A program made the position numbers and the translations under genes. The notes under the pieces were generated by a model. The model had not been told where the DNA came from and did no database searches. It was given only the letters and a program-made list of their open reading frames with translations. A DNA stretch of 64,000 nt from Bordetella genomosp. 13 (lineage in GTDB: Bacteria; Pseudomonadota; Gammaproteobacteria; Burkholderiales; Burkholderiaceae_B): NCBI RefSeq assembly GCF_007679965.1, contig NZ_VEHL01000004.1:62001-126000 (forward strand), written 5' to 3'. This document shows positions 1 through 8,686 of this stretch, piece after piece (the first letter of the stretch is position 1; every line of letters begins with the position of its first letter).

Positions 1-689
1 TGCAGCGCGGCTACGACCAGTTGATCCATGACGTGGCGCTGCAGAACCTGGACGTCACCTTCGCGCTGGACCGCGCCGGCCTGGTCGGCGCCGACGGCGC
101 CACGCATGCCGGCAACTACGACATCGCCTACCTGCGCTGCGTGCCCAACATGGTGGTGGCCACGCCGTCCGACGAGAACGAGACCCGGCTGCTGCTGACG
201 ACCTGTTATCTGCACCCCGGCCCCGCCGCCGTGCGCTATCCGCGCGGCGCGGGCGTGGGCGCGCCCACCGCCGAGTCGCTGGACGCCGTGCCGCTGGGCA
301 AGGGCGTGGTGCGCCGCGAAGGCCGCCGCATCGCCATCCTGGGCTTCGGCACGCTGGTGCAGGCCGCGCTGCAGGCGGCGGAAACGCTGGACGCTACGGT
401 GGCCGACATGCGCTTCGTCAAGCCGATCGACCGCGAGCTGATCCTCGACCTGGCCGCGCGCCACGAGGCGCTGGTCACGGTGGAGGAGGCTGCCATCATG
501 GGCGGCGCCGGCAGCGCCGTCGTCGAGGCACTGAACGAAGCGGGCATCACCATCCCCGTGCTGCAACTGGGGCTGCCCGACCAGTTCATCGACCACGGCG
601 ACCAGGCTGCGCTGCTGGCCGGCCTGGGGCTGGACGCGGCCGGCATCGCGTCCTCCATCCGTACCCGTTTCGGCCAGGCGCAGGACTGA
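1..689 (+). CDS. dxs: 1-deoxy-D-xylulose-5-phosphate synthase, C-terminal part
   Basis: Thiamine-diphosphate enzyme that condenses pyruvate and glyceraldehyde 3-phosphate in the first step of the MEP isoprenoid pathway; cytosolic. The window opens inside the gene: the frame is already open at base 3 and reads [11 protein letters not shown], so the 5' two thirds lie outside. The visible 228 residues hold the family motif [13 protein letters not shown], the VRYPRG segment, and the C-terminal transketolase-like domain ending in TRFGQAQD. The TTG at 21 is an internal codon, not a start. folE2 follows 160 bases downstream on the same strand. Identification is secure from the motif spacing. Confidence 0.95.
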   Translation, partial: QRGYDQLIHDVALQNLDVTFALDRAGLVGADGATHAGNYDIAYLRCVPNMVVATPSDENETRLLLTTCYLHPGPAAVRYPRGAGVGAPTAESLDAVPLGKGVVRREGRRIAILGFGTLVQAALQAAETLDATVADMRFVKPIDRELILDLAARHEALVTVEEAAIMGGAGSAVVEALNEAGITIPVLQLGLPDQFIDHGDQAALLAGLGLDAAGIASSIRTRFGQAQD

Positions 690-849
690 TCCGCGCGCAA
701 CACCCGGGCGGCGCGGAACGCACTGTTGCGCCGCGCCCGCCTGTCGTCAAAAGGGTTTTCCCCGACCCCGCCGTGGATTTGGGTCATAATGGCCCTCCAG
801 TTTGTTTCCAGCGAGCGCGCGTGGCGCGCGCCCTGAACAGGTAAGCGAC

Positions 850-1647
850 ATGAATTCCCCGATCGATCCCGCCGTGGTGATGCCCGATGTGCAAAGCTCC
901 GCGGACACGCGGCACATCCCCATCCAGCGCGTCGGTATCCGCGGCGTGCGCCACCCCATGCTCGTGCAGGCCGCGGACGGCAGCGCGCAGCCCACGGTGG
1001 GCACCTGGACGCTGACGGTGGCCCTGCCGCCCGAGGAAAAGGGCACGCACATGTCCCGCTTCATCGCCCTGCTCGAGAAGCACCGTGCCACGCCGGTCAC
1101 GCCGGCGCGATTCGCCGACATGGCGCGCGAGATGCTGACCCTGCTGCACGCCGAGCGCGGCGACATCACTGTCACCTTCCCGTATTTCATCAACAAGTCG
1201 GCCCCCGTGTCGGGCGTGCAGAGCCTGCTGGACTACGAAGTCCAGTGGATCGCCCGCGCCAACGGCGACGACGTCGAGTTCGAACTGGTGGCTCTGGTGC
1301 CGGTCACCAGCCTGTGCCCCTGTTCCAAGGCCATTTCCAACTATGGCGCGCACAACCAGCGCTCGCACGTCACCGTGTCGGCCGTGCTGGATGGCGACGT
1401 GGCCATGGACCAGGTCATCCGCTTGGTCGAGGACGAGGCTTCGTGCGAGCTGTGGGGCCTGCTCAAGCGCCCCGACGAGAAATACGTCACCGAACGCGCC
1501 TACGACAACCCCAAGTTCGTCGAAGACCTGGTGCGCGACGTCGCGGCCCGCCTGCAGGCCCATCCGGGCATCGCGCGCTTCCGCGTCGAGGCCGAGAATT
1601 TCGAGTCCATCCACAACCACTCGGCCTACGCCGTGGTCGAGGGCTGA
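850..1647 (+). CDS. folE2: GTP cyclohydrolase FolE2 (type IB)
   Basis: Converts GTP to 7,8-dihydroneopterin triphosphate, the entry step of tetrahydrofolate synthesis, using the metal-flexible IB fold rather than the zinc-dependent FolE. The ATG at 850 gives 265 residues, the usual family length; a longer open frame from 802 lacks support. The conserved Cys156-Pro-Cys158-Ser-Lys stretch (LCPCSKAIS) is the active-site region, and the C-terminal [12 protein letters not shown] segment is typical. The start has only a weak ribosome site. A GC-rich hairpin without a T run (CCCGGGG/CCCCGGG, 1663-1681) follows the stop. In other bacteria FolE2 often backs up FolE under zinc limitation, but I see no Zur-like site here. 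Confidence 0.93.
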   Translation: MNSPIDPAVVMPDVQSSADTRHIPIQRVGIRGVRHPMLVQAADGSAQPTVGTWTLTVALPPEEKGTHMSRFIALLEKHRATPVTPARFADMAREMLTLLHAERGDITVTFPYFINKSAPVSGVQSLLDYEVQWIARANGDDVEFELVALVPVTSLCPCSKAISNYGAHNQRSHVTVSAVLDGDVAMDQVIRLVEDEASCELWGLLKRPDEKYVTERAYDNPKFVEDLVRDVAARLQAHPGIARFRVEAENFESIHNHSAYAVVEG

Positions 1648-1717
1648 TCGCCCGGCCGGCATCCCGGGGTCGGTCCCCGGGGTTACATCCTGCCGTTGCG
1701 GTTCGTCAACGCTTTCC

Positions 1718-1746
1718 TTGCGATAGCGTGACAATTCGGCGATAAT
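1718..1746 (+). promoter_or_regulatory. sigma70 promoter of the rpsF operon
   Basis: A -35 hexamer TTGCGA (1718-1723) and a -10 hexamer GATAAT (1741-1746) are separated by exactly 17 bases. They lie about 110 bases before rpsF, which leaves room for the structured leader described next. This is the best promoter match in the first 5 kb. Confidence 0.7.
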
Positions 1747-1794
1747 CGAAAGCTTTCTTGCTCGACTGCCATCTTCGCTGGCGGCGGGCTGCCC

Positions 1795-1831
1795 CTTGCG
1801 GACGGGCTGAATGGGTCCCGGTTTCCGCAAG
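1795..1831 (+). promoter_or_regulatory. structured leader hairpin before rpsF
   Basis: The 5' leader can fold into a nested hairpin. CTTGCGGA (1795-1802) pairs with TCCGCAAG (1824-1831), and CGGG (1803-1806) pairs with CCCG (1817-1820), with GTT (1821-1823) bulged. In many bacteria the S6:S18 complex binds a leader hairpin in rpsF mRNA and represses its own operon; position and gene order fit that role, but I have not matched the conserved motif base by base. A strong AAGGAG site (1840-1845) lies between the hairpin and the rpsF start. Confidence 0.5.
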
Positions 1832-1854
1832 ACATCCTCAAGGAGTCTCACCCT

Positions 1855-2232
1855 ATGCGTCACTACGAAGTAGTGTTCATCGTCCATCCCGACCAGAGCG
1901 AGCAAGTGCCCGCCATGGTCGAGCGCTACCAGTCGCTGGTCACGGGCAACGGCGGCGCCGTGCACCGTCTGGAAGACTGGGGCCGCCGTCAGCTGGCCTA
2001 CCCGATCCAGAAGCTGGTCAAGGCCCACTACGTCTGCATCAACATCGAGTGCGGCCAGGCCACCCTGGACGAGCTCGAGCACTCGTTCCGCTACAACGAC
2101 GCCGTGCTGCGCCACCTGGTCATCAAGACCAAGAAGGCCCCCACGGCCGCCTCGATCATGATGAAGTCGGTCGAGCGCGAAGAAGCCCGCAAGGCTTCGG
2201 CTGAAGCGACCGCGGCCCAGGCCGCCGAGTAA
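1855..2232 (+). CDS. rpsF: 30S ribosomal protein S6
   Basis: Small-subunit protein that pairs with S18 on the platform of the 30S subunit. The 125-residue product starts [18 protein letters not shown] and carries the S6 signature around [16 protein letters not shown]. The C-terminal tail is extended by an Ala/Glu-rich stretch ([17 protein letters not shown]), common in betaproteobacteria. The start at 1855 is preceded by AAGGAG nine bases upstream. First gene of the rpsF-priB-rpsR-rplI operon. Confidence 0.97.
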   Translation: MRHYEVVFIVHPDQSEQVPAMVERYQSLVTGNGGAVHRLEDWGRRQLAYPIQKLVKAHYVCINIECGQATLDELEHSFRYNDAVLRHLVIKTKKAPTAASIMMKSVEREEARKASAEATAAQAAE

Positions 2233-2278
2233 GCAGGACGACAGGCCGGACCCGTCGCCCGGCTCGTTGGAGCACAGC

Positions 2279-2602
2279 ATGAACCTCGTGGAGCTGGACG
2301 TACGCGTACTCGAACGCGAACCCATGCGCCATACGCCAGGCGGACTGCCGGCGATCGAGTTCCTGTTCTCCCATGAGTCGGACGTGGTCGAGGCAGGGCA
2401 TCCGCGCCGCGTCGCGCTCACCATTGCCGCAGTGGCATTGGGCGACCTGGCGATGTTGCTGGCCGAGGTCCCGCTGGGCACCGAACTGCGCGTACAGGGC
2501 TTCCTGGCCCCGGTGCGCAAGGATTCGGTAAAGCTCAGGCTGCATCTGCAGCGTGCGGGGCGCATCGCCGGCAGCGCCGGAGGCGATCCTGCCGTGGCAT
2601 GA
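2279..2602 (+). CDS. priB: primosomal replication protein N (PriB)
   Basis: Single-strand-DNA-binding OB-fold dimer that works with PriA to reload DnaB at stalled forks. The ATG at 2279 gives 107 residues beginning [20 protein letters not shown] and is preceded by a GGAG site at 2268-2271. The TTG at 2267 is in frame but would place that site inside the gene. The segments [10 protein letters not shown] and [14 protein letters not shown] match the PriB/SSB-like fold. It sits between rpsF and rpsR, the conserved position in beta- and gammaproteobacteria. Confidence 0.92.
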   Translation: MNLVELDVRVLEREPMRHTPGGLPAIEFLFSHESDVVEAGHPRRVALTIAAVALGDLAMLLAEVPLGTELRVQGFLAPVRKDSVKLRLHLQRAGRIAGSAGGDPAVA

Positions 2603-2679
2603 CGGTTCGGACAATACAGATCAGGGCAGGCGAGACGGCCGATACGGCGCTCTCCGCCCAAGCAAACTAAAGGCACATC

Positions 2680-2949
2680 ATGGCTTTCGGAAAACGCAAG
2701 GAAAAACGCAAATTCACGCAGCAGAACCCGCTCTTCAAGCGTCGCAAGTTCTGCCGCTTCACCGCTGCCGGCGTCGAAGAGATCGACTACAAGGATCTCG
2801 ACACCCTGCGCGACTTCGTGCAAGAAAACGGCAAGATCATCCCGGCCCGCCTGACCGGCACCCGTGCGATCTATCAGCGCCAACTGGATACGGCCGTTAA
2901 GCGCGCCCGTTTCCTGGCCCTGCTGGCCTACACCGACAACCATAACTAA
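2680..2949 (+). CDS. rpsR: 30S ribosomal protein S18
   Basis: Small-subunit protein that forms a heterodimer with S6. The 89-residue product has the S18 core [17 protein letters not shown] and the C-terminal [14 protein letters not shown] segment that contacts 16S rRNA. It lies 77 bases after priB and 14 bases before rplI, in one operon. Confidence 0.97.
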   Translation: MAFGKRKEKRKFTQQNPLFKRRKFCRFTAAGVEEIDYKDLDTLRDFVQENGKIIPARLTGTRAIYQRQLDTAVKRARFLALLAYTDNHN

Positions 2950-2963
2950 TCCGGGGCGCTGAC

Positions 2964-3419
2964 ATGCAAGTTATCCTGCTCGAGAAAGTCGTCAACCTGG
3001 GCAACCTCGGCGAAGTCGTGCGCGTGCGCGACGGCTATGCCCGCAACTTCCTGATCCCGCAGAAGATGGCGCGCCGCGCCACCGACGCCGCGCTGAAGGA
3101 ATTCGAAGCCCGCCGCGCCGAACTGGAAAAGATCCAGGCCGAGAAGCTGGCCGCCGCCCAGGCCCTGGGCGAGCGCGTCAACGGCTACCAGCTGAAGATC
3201 AACCAGAAGGCCGGCGTCGACGGCCGCCTGTTCGGTTCGGTCACCAACGCCGACATCGCCGAAGCCCTGCGCAAGTCGGGTTTCGATGGCATCGAAAAGG
3301 CGCAAGTGCGCCTGCCCAACGGCCACCTGAAGGCCGTCGGCGAGTACCCGCTGCAAGTGTCGCTGCACCCCGACGTGCTGGTCGACATCAACGTGCAAGT
3401 CGAAGGCGACATGGCCTGA
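2964..3419 (+). CDS. rplI: 50S ribosomal protein L9
   Basis: Large-subunit protein that binds the L1 stalk region with its N-terminal domain and projects its C-terminal domain on a long helix. The 151 residues show all three parts: the N-terminal rRNA-binding domain ([19 protein letters not shown]...RNFLIPQ), the connecting helix (residues about 40-75, rich in Ala, Glu and Lys), and the C-terminal domain ending in [12 protein letters not shown]. Last gene of the operon, followed by an intrinsic terminator. Confidence 0.97.
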   Translation: MQVILLEKVVNLGNLGEVVRVRDGYARNFLIPQKMARRATDAALKEFEARRAELEKIQAEKLAAAQALGERVNGYQLKINQKAGVDGRLFGSVTNADIAEALRKSGFDGIEKAQVRLPNGHLKAVGEYPLQVSLHPDVLVDINVQVEGDMA

Positions 3420-3474
3420 GCCTGTCCCTCGCAGTTTCGAACCGGGGTCAGCAGACGGCCCCGGCTTCGACCTC

Positions 3475-3500
3475 AAGCCGGCCTGTGCCGGCTTTTTTCT
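3475..3500 (+). terminator. intrinsic terminator after rplI
   Basis: The perfect 8-bp stem AAGCCGGC/GCCGGCTT with loop CTGT is followed by a T run (3493-3498). It lies 55 bases after the L9 stop and closes the ribosomal operon before dnaB. Confidence 0.85.
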
Positions 3501-3608
3501 TTGCGTCTTCCGCGTGGCCGCCGCAGCGTCCCGCCGCCCGCCGCAACGGCGTGGCCCGCCGCCTTCGCGCCCGTCCCGCGTCCGCCGCCCAGGGTTACTA
3601 TTGCATCC

Positions 3609-4982
3609 ATGAATACTCCCGCCGATCCCCAGCTTGAATACCTGCGCGTTCCGCCTCACTCGGTCGAGGCCGAACAGGCCGTCCTGGGCGGACTGCTGCT
3701 GGACAATGCGGCCTGGGACCGCATCGCCGACGTCCTGATCGAGGACGATTTCTACCGCCACGACCACCAGCTGATCTGGCATCACATCGCGCGCCTGATC
3801 GGCCTGGCGCGTCCGGCCGACGTCATCACCGTCAACGAATCGCTGCACAGCGCCGGCAAGTCGGAAGACGTCGGCGGCCTGGCCTACATCAACGCGCTGG
3901 CGCACAATACGCCGTCGGCGGCCAACATCCGCCGCTACGCGGAAATCGTGCGCGAGCGCTCCATGCTGCGCAAGCTGGTGTCGATCGCCGACGAGATCTC
4001 GTCCACCGCCTTCAACCCCCAGGGCAAGGAGGCGCGCCAGCTGCTGGACGAGGCCGAGTCCAAGGTGTTCAAGATATCCCAGGAAAGCGAGCGGGGCTCC
4101 GCTGGCTTCCAGGAGATCCAGCCGCTGCTCAGCCAGGTGGTCGAGCGCATCGACGAGCTCTATCACCGCGACAGCACCTCCGACGTGACTGGCGTGCCCA
4201 CGGGCTTCGACGACCTGGACAAGATGACCTCCGGCCTGCAGGGCGGCGACCTCATCATCGTGGCTGGCCGTCCTTCCATGGGCAAGACCTCGTTCTCGAT
4301 GAACATCGGCGAGCACGTCGCCATCGAGCAGGGCCTGCCCGTGGCCGTGTTCTCCATGGAAATGGGCGCGGTGCAGCTGGCCATGCGTATGCTGGGCTCG
4401 GTCGGCATGCTGGACCAGCACCGCATGCGCACCGGCAAGCTGATCGCCGAAGACTGGCCGCGCGTCACCCACGCGGTGCAGCTGATGCAGGACGCGCAGG
4501 TCTACATCGACGAGACGCCCGCGCTCAGTTCGATGGAAGTGCGCGCGCGCGCGCGCCGGCTGGCACGCCAGTGCGGCCAGCTGGGCCTGATCATCATCGA
4601 CTACCTGCAACTGATGTCGGGCAACGGCTCGGGCGAGAACCGGGCCACCGAAGTGTCGGAAATCAGCCGCTCCCTCAAGGGCCTGGCCAAAGAGCTGAAC
4701 TGCCCGCTGATCGCCCTGTCGCAGCTGAACCGAAGCCTGGAACAGCGGCCCAACAAGCGGCCCGTGATGAGCGACCTGCGCGAATCGGGCGCCATCGAAC
4801 AGGACGCGGACGTGATCCTGTTCATCTATCGCGACGAGGTCTACAACCCCGACTCGCCGGACAAGGGCACGGCCGAGATCATCATCGGCAAGCAGCGTAA
4901 CGGCCCCATCGGCACCGTGCGCCTGACCTTCCAGGGCATGAGCACGCGCTTCCTGAACTACACGGCGGCGCCGCAGTACTGA
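3609..4982 (+). CDS. dnaB: replicative DNA helicase DnaB
   Basis: Hexameric 5'-3' helicase of the replisome. The ATG at 3609 gives 457 residues (MNTPADPQLEYLRVPPHS), the normal family length; an open frame reaching back to 3501 adds a proline/arginine-rich stretch overlapping the terminator and is unlikely to be translated. The N-terminal DnaB domain spans about residues 15-115, and the linker helix follows. The RecA-like ATPase has Walker A GRPSMGKTS (220-228), Walker B in LIIIDYLQLM, and the DLRESGAIEQDAD segment near the end. It is a single transcription unit closed by a terminator at 5009-5038. Confidence 0.97.
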   Translation: MNTPADPQLEYLRVPPHSVEAEQAVLGGLLLDNAAWDRIADVLIEDDFYRHDHQLIWHHIARLIGLARPADVITVNESLHSAGKSEDVGGLAYINALAHNTPSAANIRRYAEIVRERSMLRKLVSIADEISSTAFNPQGKEARQLLDEAESKVFKISQESERGSAGFQEIQPLLSQVVERIDELYHRDSTSDVTGVPTGFDDLDKMTSGLQGGDLIIVAGRPSMGKTSFSMNIGEHVAIEQGLPVAVFSMEMGAVQLAMRMLGSVGMLDQHRMRTGKLIAEDWPRVTHAVQLMQDAQVYIDETPALSSMEVRARARRLARQCGQLGLIIIDYLQLMSGNGSGENRATEVSEISRSLKGLAKELNCPLIALSQLNRSLEQRPNKRPVMSDLRESGAIEQDADVILFIYRDEVYNPDSPDKGTAEIIIGKQRNGPIGTVRLTFQGMSTRFLNYTAAPQY

Positions 4983-5008
4983 CGCCAGCCCGCACTGGGC
5001 TGCAAAGC

Positions 5009-5038
5009 AAAAGGCCATGGCGCGAGCCATGGCCTTTT
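5009..5038. terminator. bidirectional terminator between dnaB and the symporter gene
   Basis: The perfect 13-bp stem AAAAGGCCATGGC/GCCATGGCCTTTT with loop GCGA has A and T runs at its two ends, so it can stop transcripts from both convergent genes. Confidence 0.85.
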
Positions 5039-5084
5039 CGCATGCGGCGGCCAGACCGGCCCGAAGGCCGGCCGTCGCCGACCT

Positions 5085-6065
5085 TTATTCGTCGTCGCCG
5101 TCGGGGCGGCGGCCGTAGCGCGCGGCCAGCACCGCGCACACCATCAGCTGGATCTGGTGGAACAGCATCAGCGGCAGCACGATGGCGCCCACCGCCTGGC
5201 CGGCGAAGATGACCTGGGCCATGGGAATGCCGCTGGCCAGGCTCTTCTTCGAGCCGCAGAACAGCAGCGTGATGCGGTCGGGCAGGTTGAAGCCGAAGAC
5301 CTTGCCCAGCAGCTGCGAGCCCAGCAGGGCCAGCGCCAGAATCACCGCGCAGCACACCACCAGGCCCAGCAGCGCCGGCACGGGCGTCTTCTGCCACAGG
5401 CCTTCGTTGACGGCCTCGGAGAACGCCGTGTAGACCACCAGCAGGATCGAGCCCTGGTCCACCCACTTCAGCATCGCGCGGCGCTTGGTGACCCACGCGC
5501 CGATCCACGGGCGCAGCAGCTGGCCCAGCACGAAGGGCAGCAGCAGTTGCAGCATGATCTTGCCCACCGCGTCGAACGAGATGGGCGCGCTGGCGGCCTG
5601 GGCGATCACCGTGCCCACCAGCAGCGGGGTCAGGAAAATGCCCAGCAGGCTGGATGCGGAGGCGCTGCACACCGCGGCGGGCACGTTGCCGCGCGCCATC
5701 GACGTGAAGGCGATGGCCGATTGCACCGTGGCGGGCAGGCAGCACAGGAACAGCACGCCCAGGTACAGCTCGGGCGTGACCAGCGGTTCCAGCACGGGCT
5801 TGAGCAGCAGGCCCAGCAGCGGAAACATGATGAACGTGGCGGTGAAGATCGTGGCGTGCAGGCGCCAGTGCGTGATGCCGGCCACGATGGCTTCGCGCGA
5901 CAGGCGCGCGCCATGCAGGAAGAACAGCAGCGCGACGGCAAGGTTCGTGATCCAGCCGAAGATGACGATGCCTTGCCCATGCGCGGGCAGCAGGCTTGCG
6001 ATGATGACGACGGTGATCAGCAGGAGGGTGAAGCGATCCGGCAAAAAGCGGGTGAGGCGTGACAT
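5085..6065 (-). CDS. bile acid:sodium symporter family protein (YfeH-like)
   Basis: Inner-membrane secondary transporter of the BASS/SBF-like superfamily; the substrate cannot be read from sequence. The 326-residue product is almost entirely hydrophobic, with about nine to ten predicted membrane segments, starting MSRLTRFLPDRFTLLL. The conserved LPATVQSAIAFTSMARGN and LFCGSKKSLASGIPMA motifs mark the crossover region of this family. The open frame continues upstream, but the ATG at 6065 fits the membrane start. It is convergent with dnaB; gntR lies 92 bases away on the same strand, so it may be co-transcribed with that regulator. Confidence 0.85.
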   Translation of the reverse strand: MSRLTRFLPDRFTLLLITVVIIASLLPAHGQGIVIFGWITNLAVALLFFLHGARLSREAIVAGITHWRLHATIFTATFIMFPLLGLLLKPVLEPLVTPELYLGVLFLCCLPATVQSAIAFTSMARGNVPAAVCSASASSLLGIFLTPLLVGTVIAQAASAPISFDAVGKIMLQLLLPFVLGQLLRPWIGAWVTKRRAMLKWVDQGSILLVVYTAFSEAVNEGLWQKTPVPALLGLVVCCAVILALALLGSQLLGKVFGFNLPDRITLLFCGSKKSLASGIPMAQVIFAGQAVGAIVLPLMLFHQIQLMVCAVLAARYGRRPDGDDE

Positions 6066-6157
6066 GGGATGAGGCCAGAGAGACAGAAAAAGGGCGCGAC
6101 TATTGTAGTGGCACGTGCGCGGCGGCACAGGGCGCGCAGCCGCGCGGGCATTGGCGT

Positions 6158-6856
6158 TCAGCCATTTGCAAGAACCAGGTCGGCATAGGCCTTGCCCTTG
6201 CCGATGATGTGGTCGCGCATGGCATCGGCGGCGGCCTGGGCATCGCCGGCGCAAACGGCGTCGACGATCGGTCCGTGTTCGGCATGCGAGGCTTGCAGCC
6301 GGCCGGGGCGGTCGAAGACATTGCGGCGGAAGCTGGCCAGGCGGCGGCGTGCGCCCACGATCTGCTCGACGATGACGGCGTTGCCCCCGCCCTGGTGCAC
6401 GGCGTCGTGCAACTGCAGGTTGGCGGCCTCGTAGCCCACGCGGTCGCCGCGCTGCGATAGCTCGGCGCAGTGCTCGTGCAGGGCGCGCAGCCGGGCACGC
6501 TGCTCCGGCGCCATGCGGCTGGCCGCCAGCCGCGCCGCCACGCCTTCCGCCTCGCCCAGGTACTCCAGCAGCGCGATCAGTTCGTCGGCCGCCGGCCGGT
6601 GCACGAAGGTGCCCAGGCGCGGCACGATGTTCACCAGTTTCTGCGCCGCCAGCATCAGCAGGGCCTCGCGCACGGGGGTGCGGGACACCGCATAGGTGCG
6701 CGCCAGCGCCTTCTCGTCCAGCGCGGCGCCCGGCGCCAGGTGCCCGCGCTCGATTTCCCGTTCGATGAGGACACGGATGCGTTCCGGCGTGTTGCTGGGA
6801 CGGCCGGCGGCAGCGATATCCGCAGATTCGGAGACTTGTGTAATTACGAGGGGCAT
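6158..6856 (-). CDS. GntR-family regulator with FCD ligand domain
   Basis: DNA-binding regulator of the FadR/FCD class, which usually senses a carboxylate. Of 232 residues, the N-terminal third is a winged helix (ALARTYAVSRTPVREALLML is the helix-turn-helix) and the rest is the helical FCD domain with candidate metal-binding His residues in LQLHDAVH and DHIIGKG. It is divergent from the Bug receptor gene with only 57 bases between the starts, so it probably controls that receptor, the RraA-like gene and itself. The ligand is unknown. Confidence 0.88.
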   Translation of the reverse strand: MPLVITQVSESADIAAAGRPSNTPERIRVLIEREIERGHLAPGAALDEKALARTYAVSRTPVREALLMLAAQKLVNIVPRLGTFVHRPAADELIALLEYLGEAEGVAARLAASRMAPEQRARLRALHEHCAELSQRGDRVGYEAANLQLHDAVHQGGGNAVIVEQIVGARRRLASFRRNVFDRPGRLQASHAEHGPIVDAVCAGDAQAAADAMRDHIIGKGKAYADLVLANG

Positions 6857-6879
6857 GTAGATTATTACTGCCGTCTACA
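6856..6879. promoter_or_regulatory. candidate GntR operator in the divergent intergenic region
   Basis: The inverted repeat TGTAGA (6856-6861) and TCTACA (6874-6879), separated by 12 bases, lies between the divergent gntR and Bug genes and overlaps the gntR start. The region is also locally AT-rich. Binding by the neighbouring regulator is inferred from position only. Confidence 0.45.
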
Positions 6880-6913
6880 AAAACACCCAACGGTACCACA
6901 GGAGACACCCCTC

Positions 6914-7879
6914 ATGATTCGATACGCGCGCGCCGCCGCTGCCTCGCTCGGCCTGCTCATTTCCGCCTCCGCCCTGGCGGAATTCCCCGAACGCCCCATC
7001 GTCGTCACCGTGCCCGTGCCGCCGGCCGGCATCATCGACCAGGTCACCCGCATCATCACGCCGGCCATGTCCAAGCGCCTGGGCCAGACCATCGTCGTCG
7101 AGAATCGTCCCGGCGCCAGCGGCAACATCGCCGCCAACAGCGTGGCCCGCGCCCATCCCGACGGCTACACGCTGCTGTCGGGCTATTCCATGTTTCACGT
7201 CGGCAATCCCGTGATGTTCAAGAACATCGACTGGGACCCGGTGCGCGACTTCTCCCCGGTCGCCATGCTGGTGGTGTCGCCGCACGTCGTGGCGGTGCAT
7301 CCCTCGGTGCCCGTGAGTACGCTGAAGGAGTACGTGGACTACGCGCGCTCCCATCCGGGCAAGCTGAACTACGCCACGTCGGGCAACGGCTCGGTGCCGC
7401 ACGTGGGCATGGAGCTCTTCAAGCAGACCAACCAGATCCAGGTGGTGCACGTGCCGTACAAGGGCGCGGGTCCCGCGGTGCAGGACGTGCTGGCCGGCAA
7501 CGTCGAGAGCATCGTCGCCACGCTGCCTTCGGTGGCCAGCTTCATCAAGGCCGGCAAGCTGCGCGCGCTGGCGGTGGCCAGCAAGACGCGTTCGCCGCTG
7601 TTGCCCGACGTGCCTACCGCGGCCGAGGCCGGCTTCCCCGGTTTCGAGCTGGAAGCCTGGGTGGCCTTCTTCGCGCCTGCCAAGACGCCCCAGCCCGTCA
7701 TCGACAAACTGTCCGCCGCCGTGAACGACGCCTTGAAGGACCCCGCGGTGGCGAAGTCGCTGGACGCCGCGGGCGCCTCGCCCAGCTATCTGTCGCCGGC
7801 AGATCTCGCGCGCCAGGTCGACGCCGACATCGCGCGGTGGCAGCCCGTCATCCGCAACGCCAACATCAAGGTCGACTGA
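6914..7879 (+). CDS. Bug-family (TctC) periplasmic solute-binding protein
   Basis: Extracytoplasmic receptor of the tripartite tricarboxylate transporter type. The ATG at 6914 gives 321 residues with a clear Sec signal peptide (MIRYARAAAASLGLLISASALA). The Bug core follows, with RPIVVTVPVPPAGIIDQVTR in place of the usual PFPPGG loop and the GNGSVPHVGMELF and VPYKGAGPAVQDVL motifs that line the ligand site. No TctAB membrane genes are adjacent, which is common for the many orphan Bug proteins of Bordetella. The GGAG before the start (6901-6904) is the likely ribosome site. The ligand is probably a carboxylate, given the RraA-like enzyme encoded next. Confidence 0.92.
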   Translation: MIRYARAAAASLGLLISASALAEFPERPIVVTVPVPPAGIIDQVTRIITPAMSKRLGQTIVVENRPGASGNIAANSVARAHPDGYTLLSGYSMFHVGNPVMFKNIDWDPVRDFSPVAMLVVSPHVVAVHPSVPVSTLKEYVDYARSHPGKLNYATSGNGSVPHVGMELFKQTNQIQVVHVPYKGAGPAVQDVLAGNVESIVATLPSVASFIKAGKLRALAVASKTRSPLLPDVPTAAEAGFPGFELEAWVAFFAPAKTPQPVIDKLSAAVNDALKDPAVAKSLDAAGASPSYLSPADLARQVDADIARWQPVIRNANIKVD

Positions 7880-7911
7880 CCGCCTCTTCTTCTTCTTTCC
7901 GGGAAACAGCC

Positions 7912-8598
7912 ATGACTACCCAAGACCGCAATGTCGCGCGCGCGGCCGAACTCGACTGCGCTTCGCTCAGCGATGCGCTGGACCGCCTGTCCATCGCAGG
8001 CCAATGCTACAAGATCAAGCCGCGCGATCCGTCCTTCCGCATGACGGGCCGGGCCTATACCGTGCAGTACGAACCCGCCACCACCAGCGAGGGCCACGTC
8101 GGCGAATTCATCGACGACGTCGAGCCGGGCAGCATCATCGTCATCGACAACCGGGGCCGCGACGACGTCGGCACCTGGGGCAACATCCTGACCGAGATGG
8201 CGCACCGCCGCGGCATGGCCGGCACGCTGATCGACGGCAACTGCCGCGACGTCGCGCTGTCGCGCAGCATCGGCTATCCCATCTTCAGCCGCGACTGGTG
8301 GATGCGCACCGGCAAGGGCCGCATCCAGCTCAAGGCCCTGCAGGTGCCCGTCACCATCGGCGGGGTGGTGGTCAATCCTGGCGACATCGTGCGCGGCGAC
8401 GCCGACGGCGTGGTGGTGCTGCCGCGCAGCCATGAAGACGTGCTGCTGGACGTGGCCGAGGACATCACGCGCAAGGAGTCGGCCATCCGCGATGCGATCC
8501 GCGCCGGCGCGCGGCTGGACCAGGCGCGTATCCAGCATCAGTACCACGTGCTGCAGAGCCCCGAGTATCAGGAGGAGAGCCCGGCGGCGAAGGGCTAG
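7912..8598 (+). CDS. RraA-like / HMG-aldolase-family protein
   Basis: Member of the RraA/4-hydroxy-4-methyl-2-oxoglutarate aldolase superfamily, whose catalytic members are metal-dependent C-C lyases or oxaloacetate decarboxylases. The ATG at 7912 gives 228 residues. The metal and substrate motif D108-G-N-C-R112-D113 is intact, as is the GDxDGVVVLP motif near residue 163, which argues for a catalytic enzyme rather than the RNase E inhibitor RraA. It lies 32 bases after the Bug receptor in an apparent two-gene operon under the divergent GntR regulator. The exact substrate is unknown. Confidence 0.8.
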   Translation: MTTQDRNVARAAELDCASLSDALDRLSIAGQCYKIKPRDPSFRMTGRAYTVQYEPATTSEGHVGEFIDDVEPGSIIVIDNRGRDDVGTWGNILTEMAHRRGMAGTLIDGNCRDVALSRSIGYPIFSRDWWMRTGKGRIQLKALQVPVTIGGVVVNPGDIVRGDADGVVVLPRSHEDVLLDVAEDITRKESAIRDAIRAGARLDQARIQHQYHVLQSPEYQEESPAAKG

Positions 8599-8686
8599 GT
8601 TCGGGAGGAAGGGCCTGGCTGCGGGCGCGGCCTGGCCACGCGCTGGCTTTGCCCGCTTGCCGGCCTGGCGGATGGGAAGGACGCGT

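Noticed and set aside
4546..4560. GC dinucleotide run inside dnaB as a slippage site
   Set aside because: It encodes an Ala/Arg stretch (VRARARRLAR) in the DnaB ATPase domain; the reading frame is intact.
2946..5030. Long minus-strand frame opposite rplI and dnaB
   Set aside because: Shadow of certain housekeeping genes; composition is typical of a reverse frame and there is no ribosome site.
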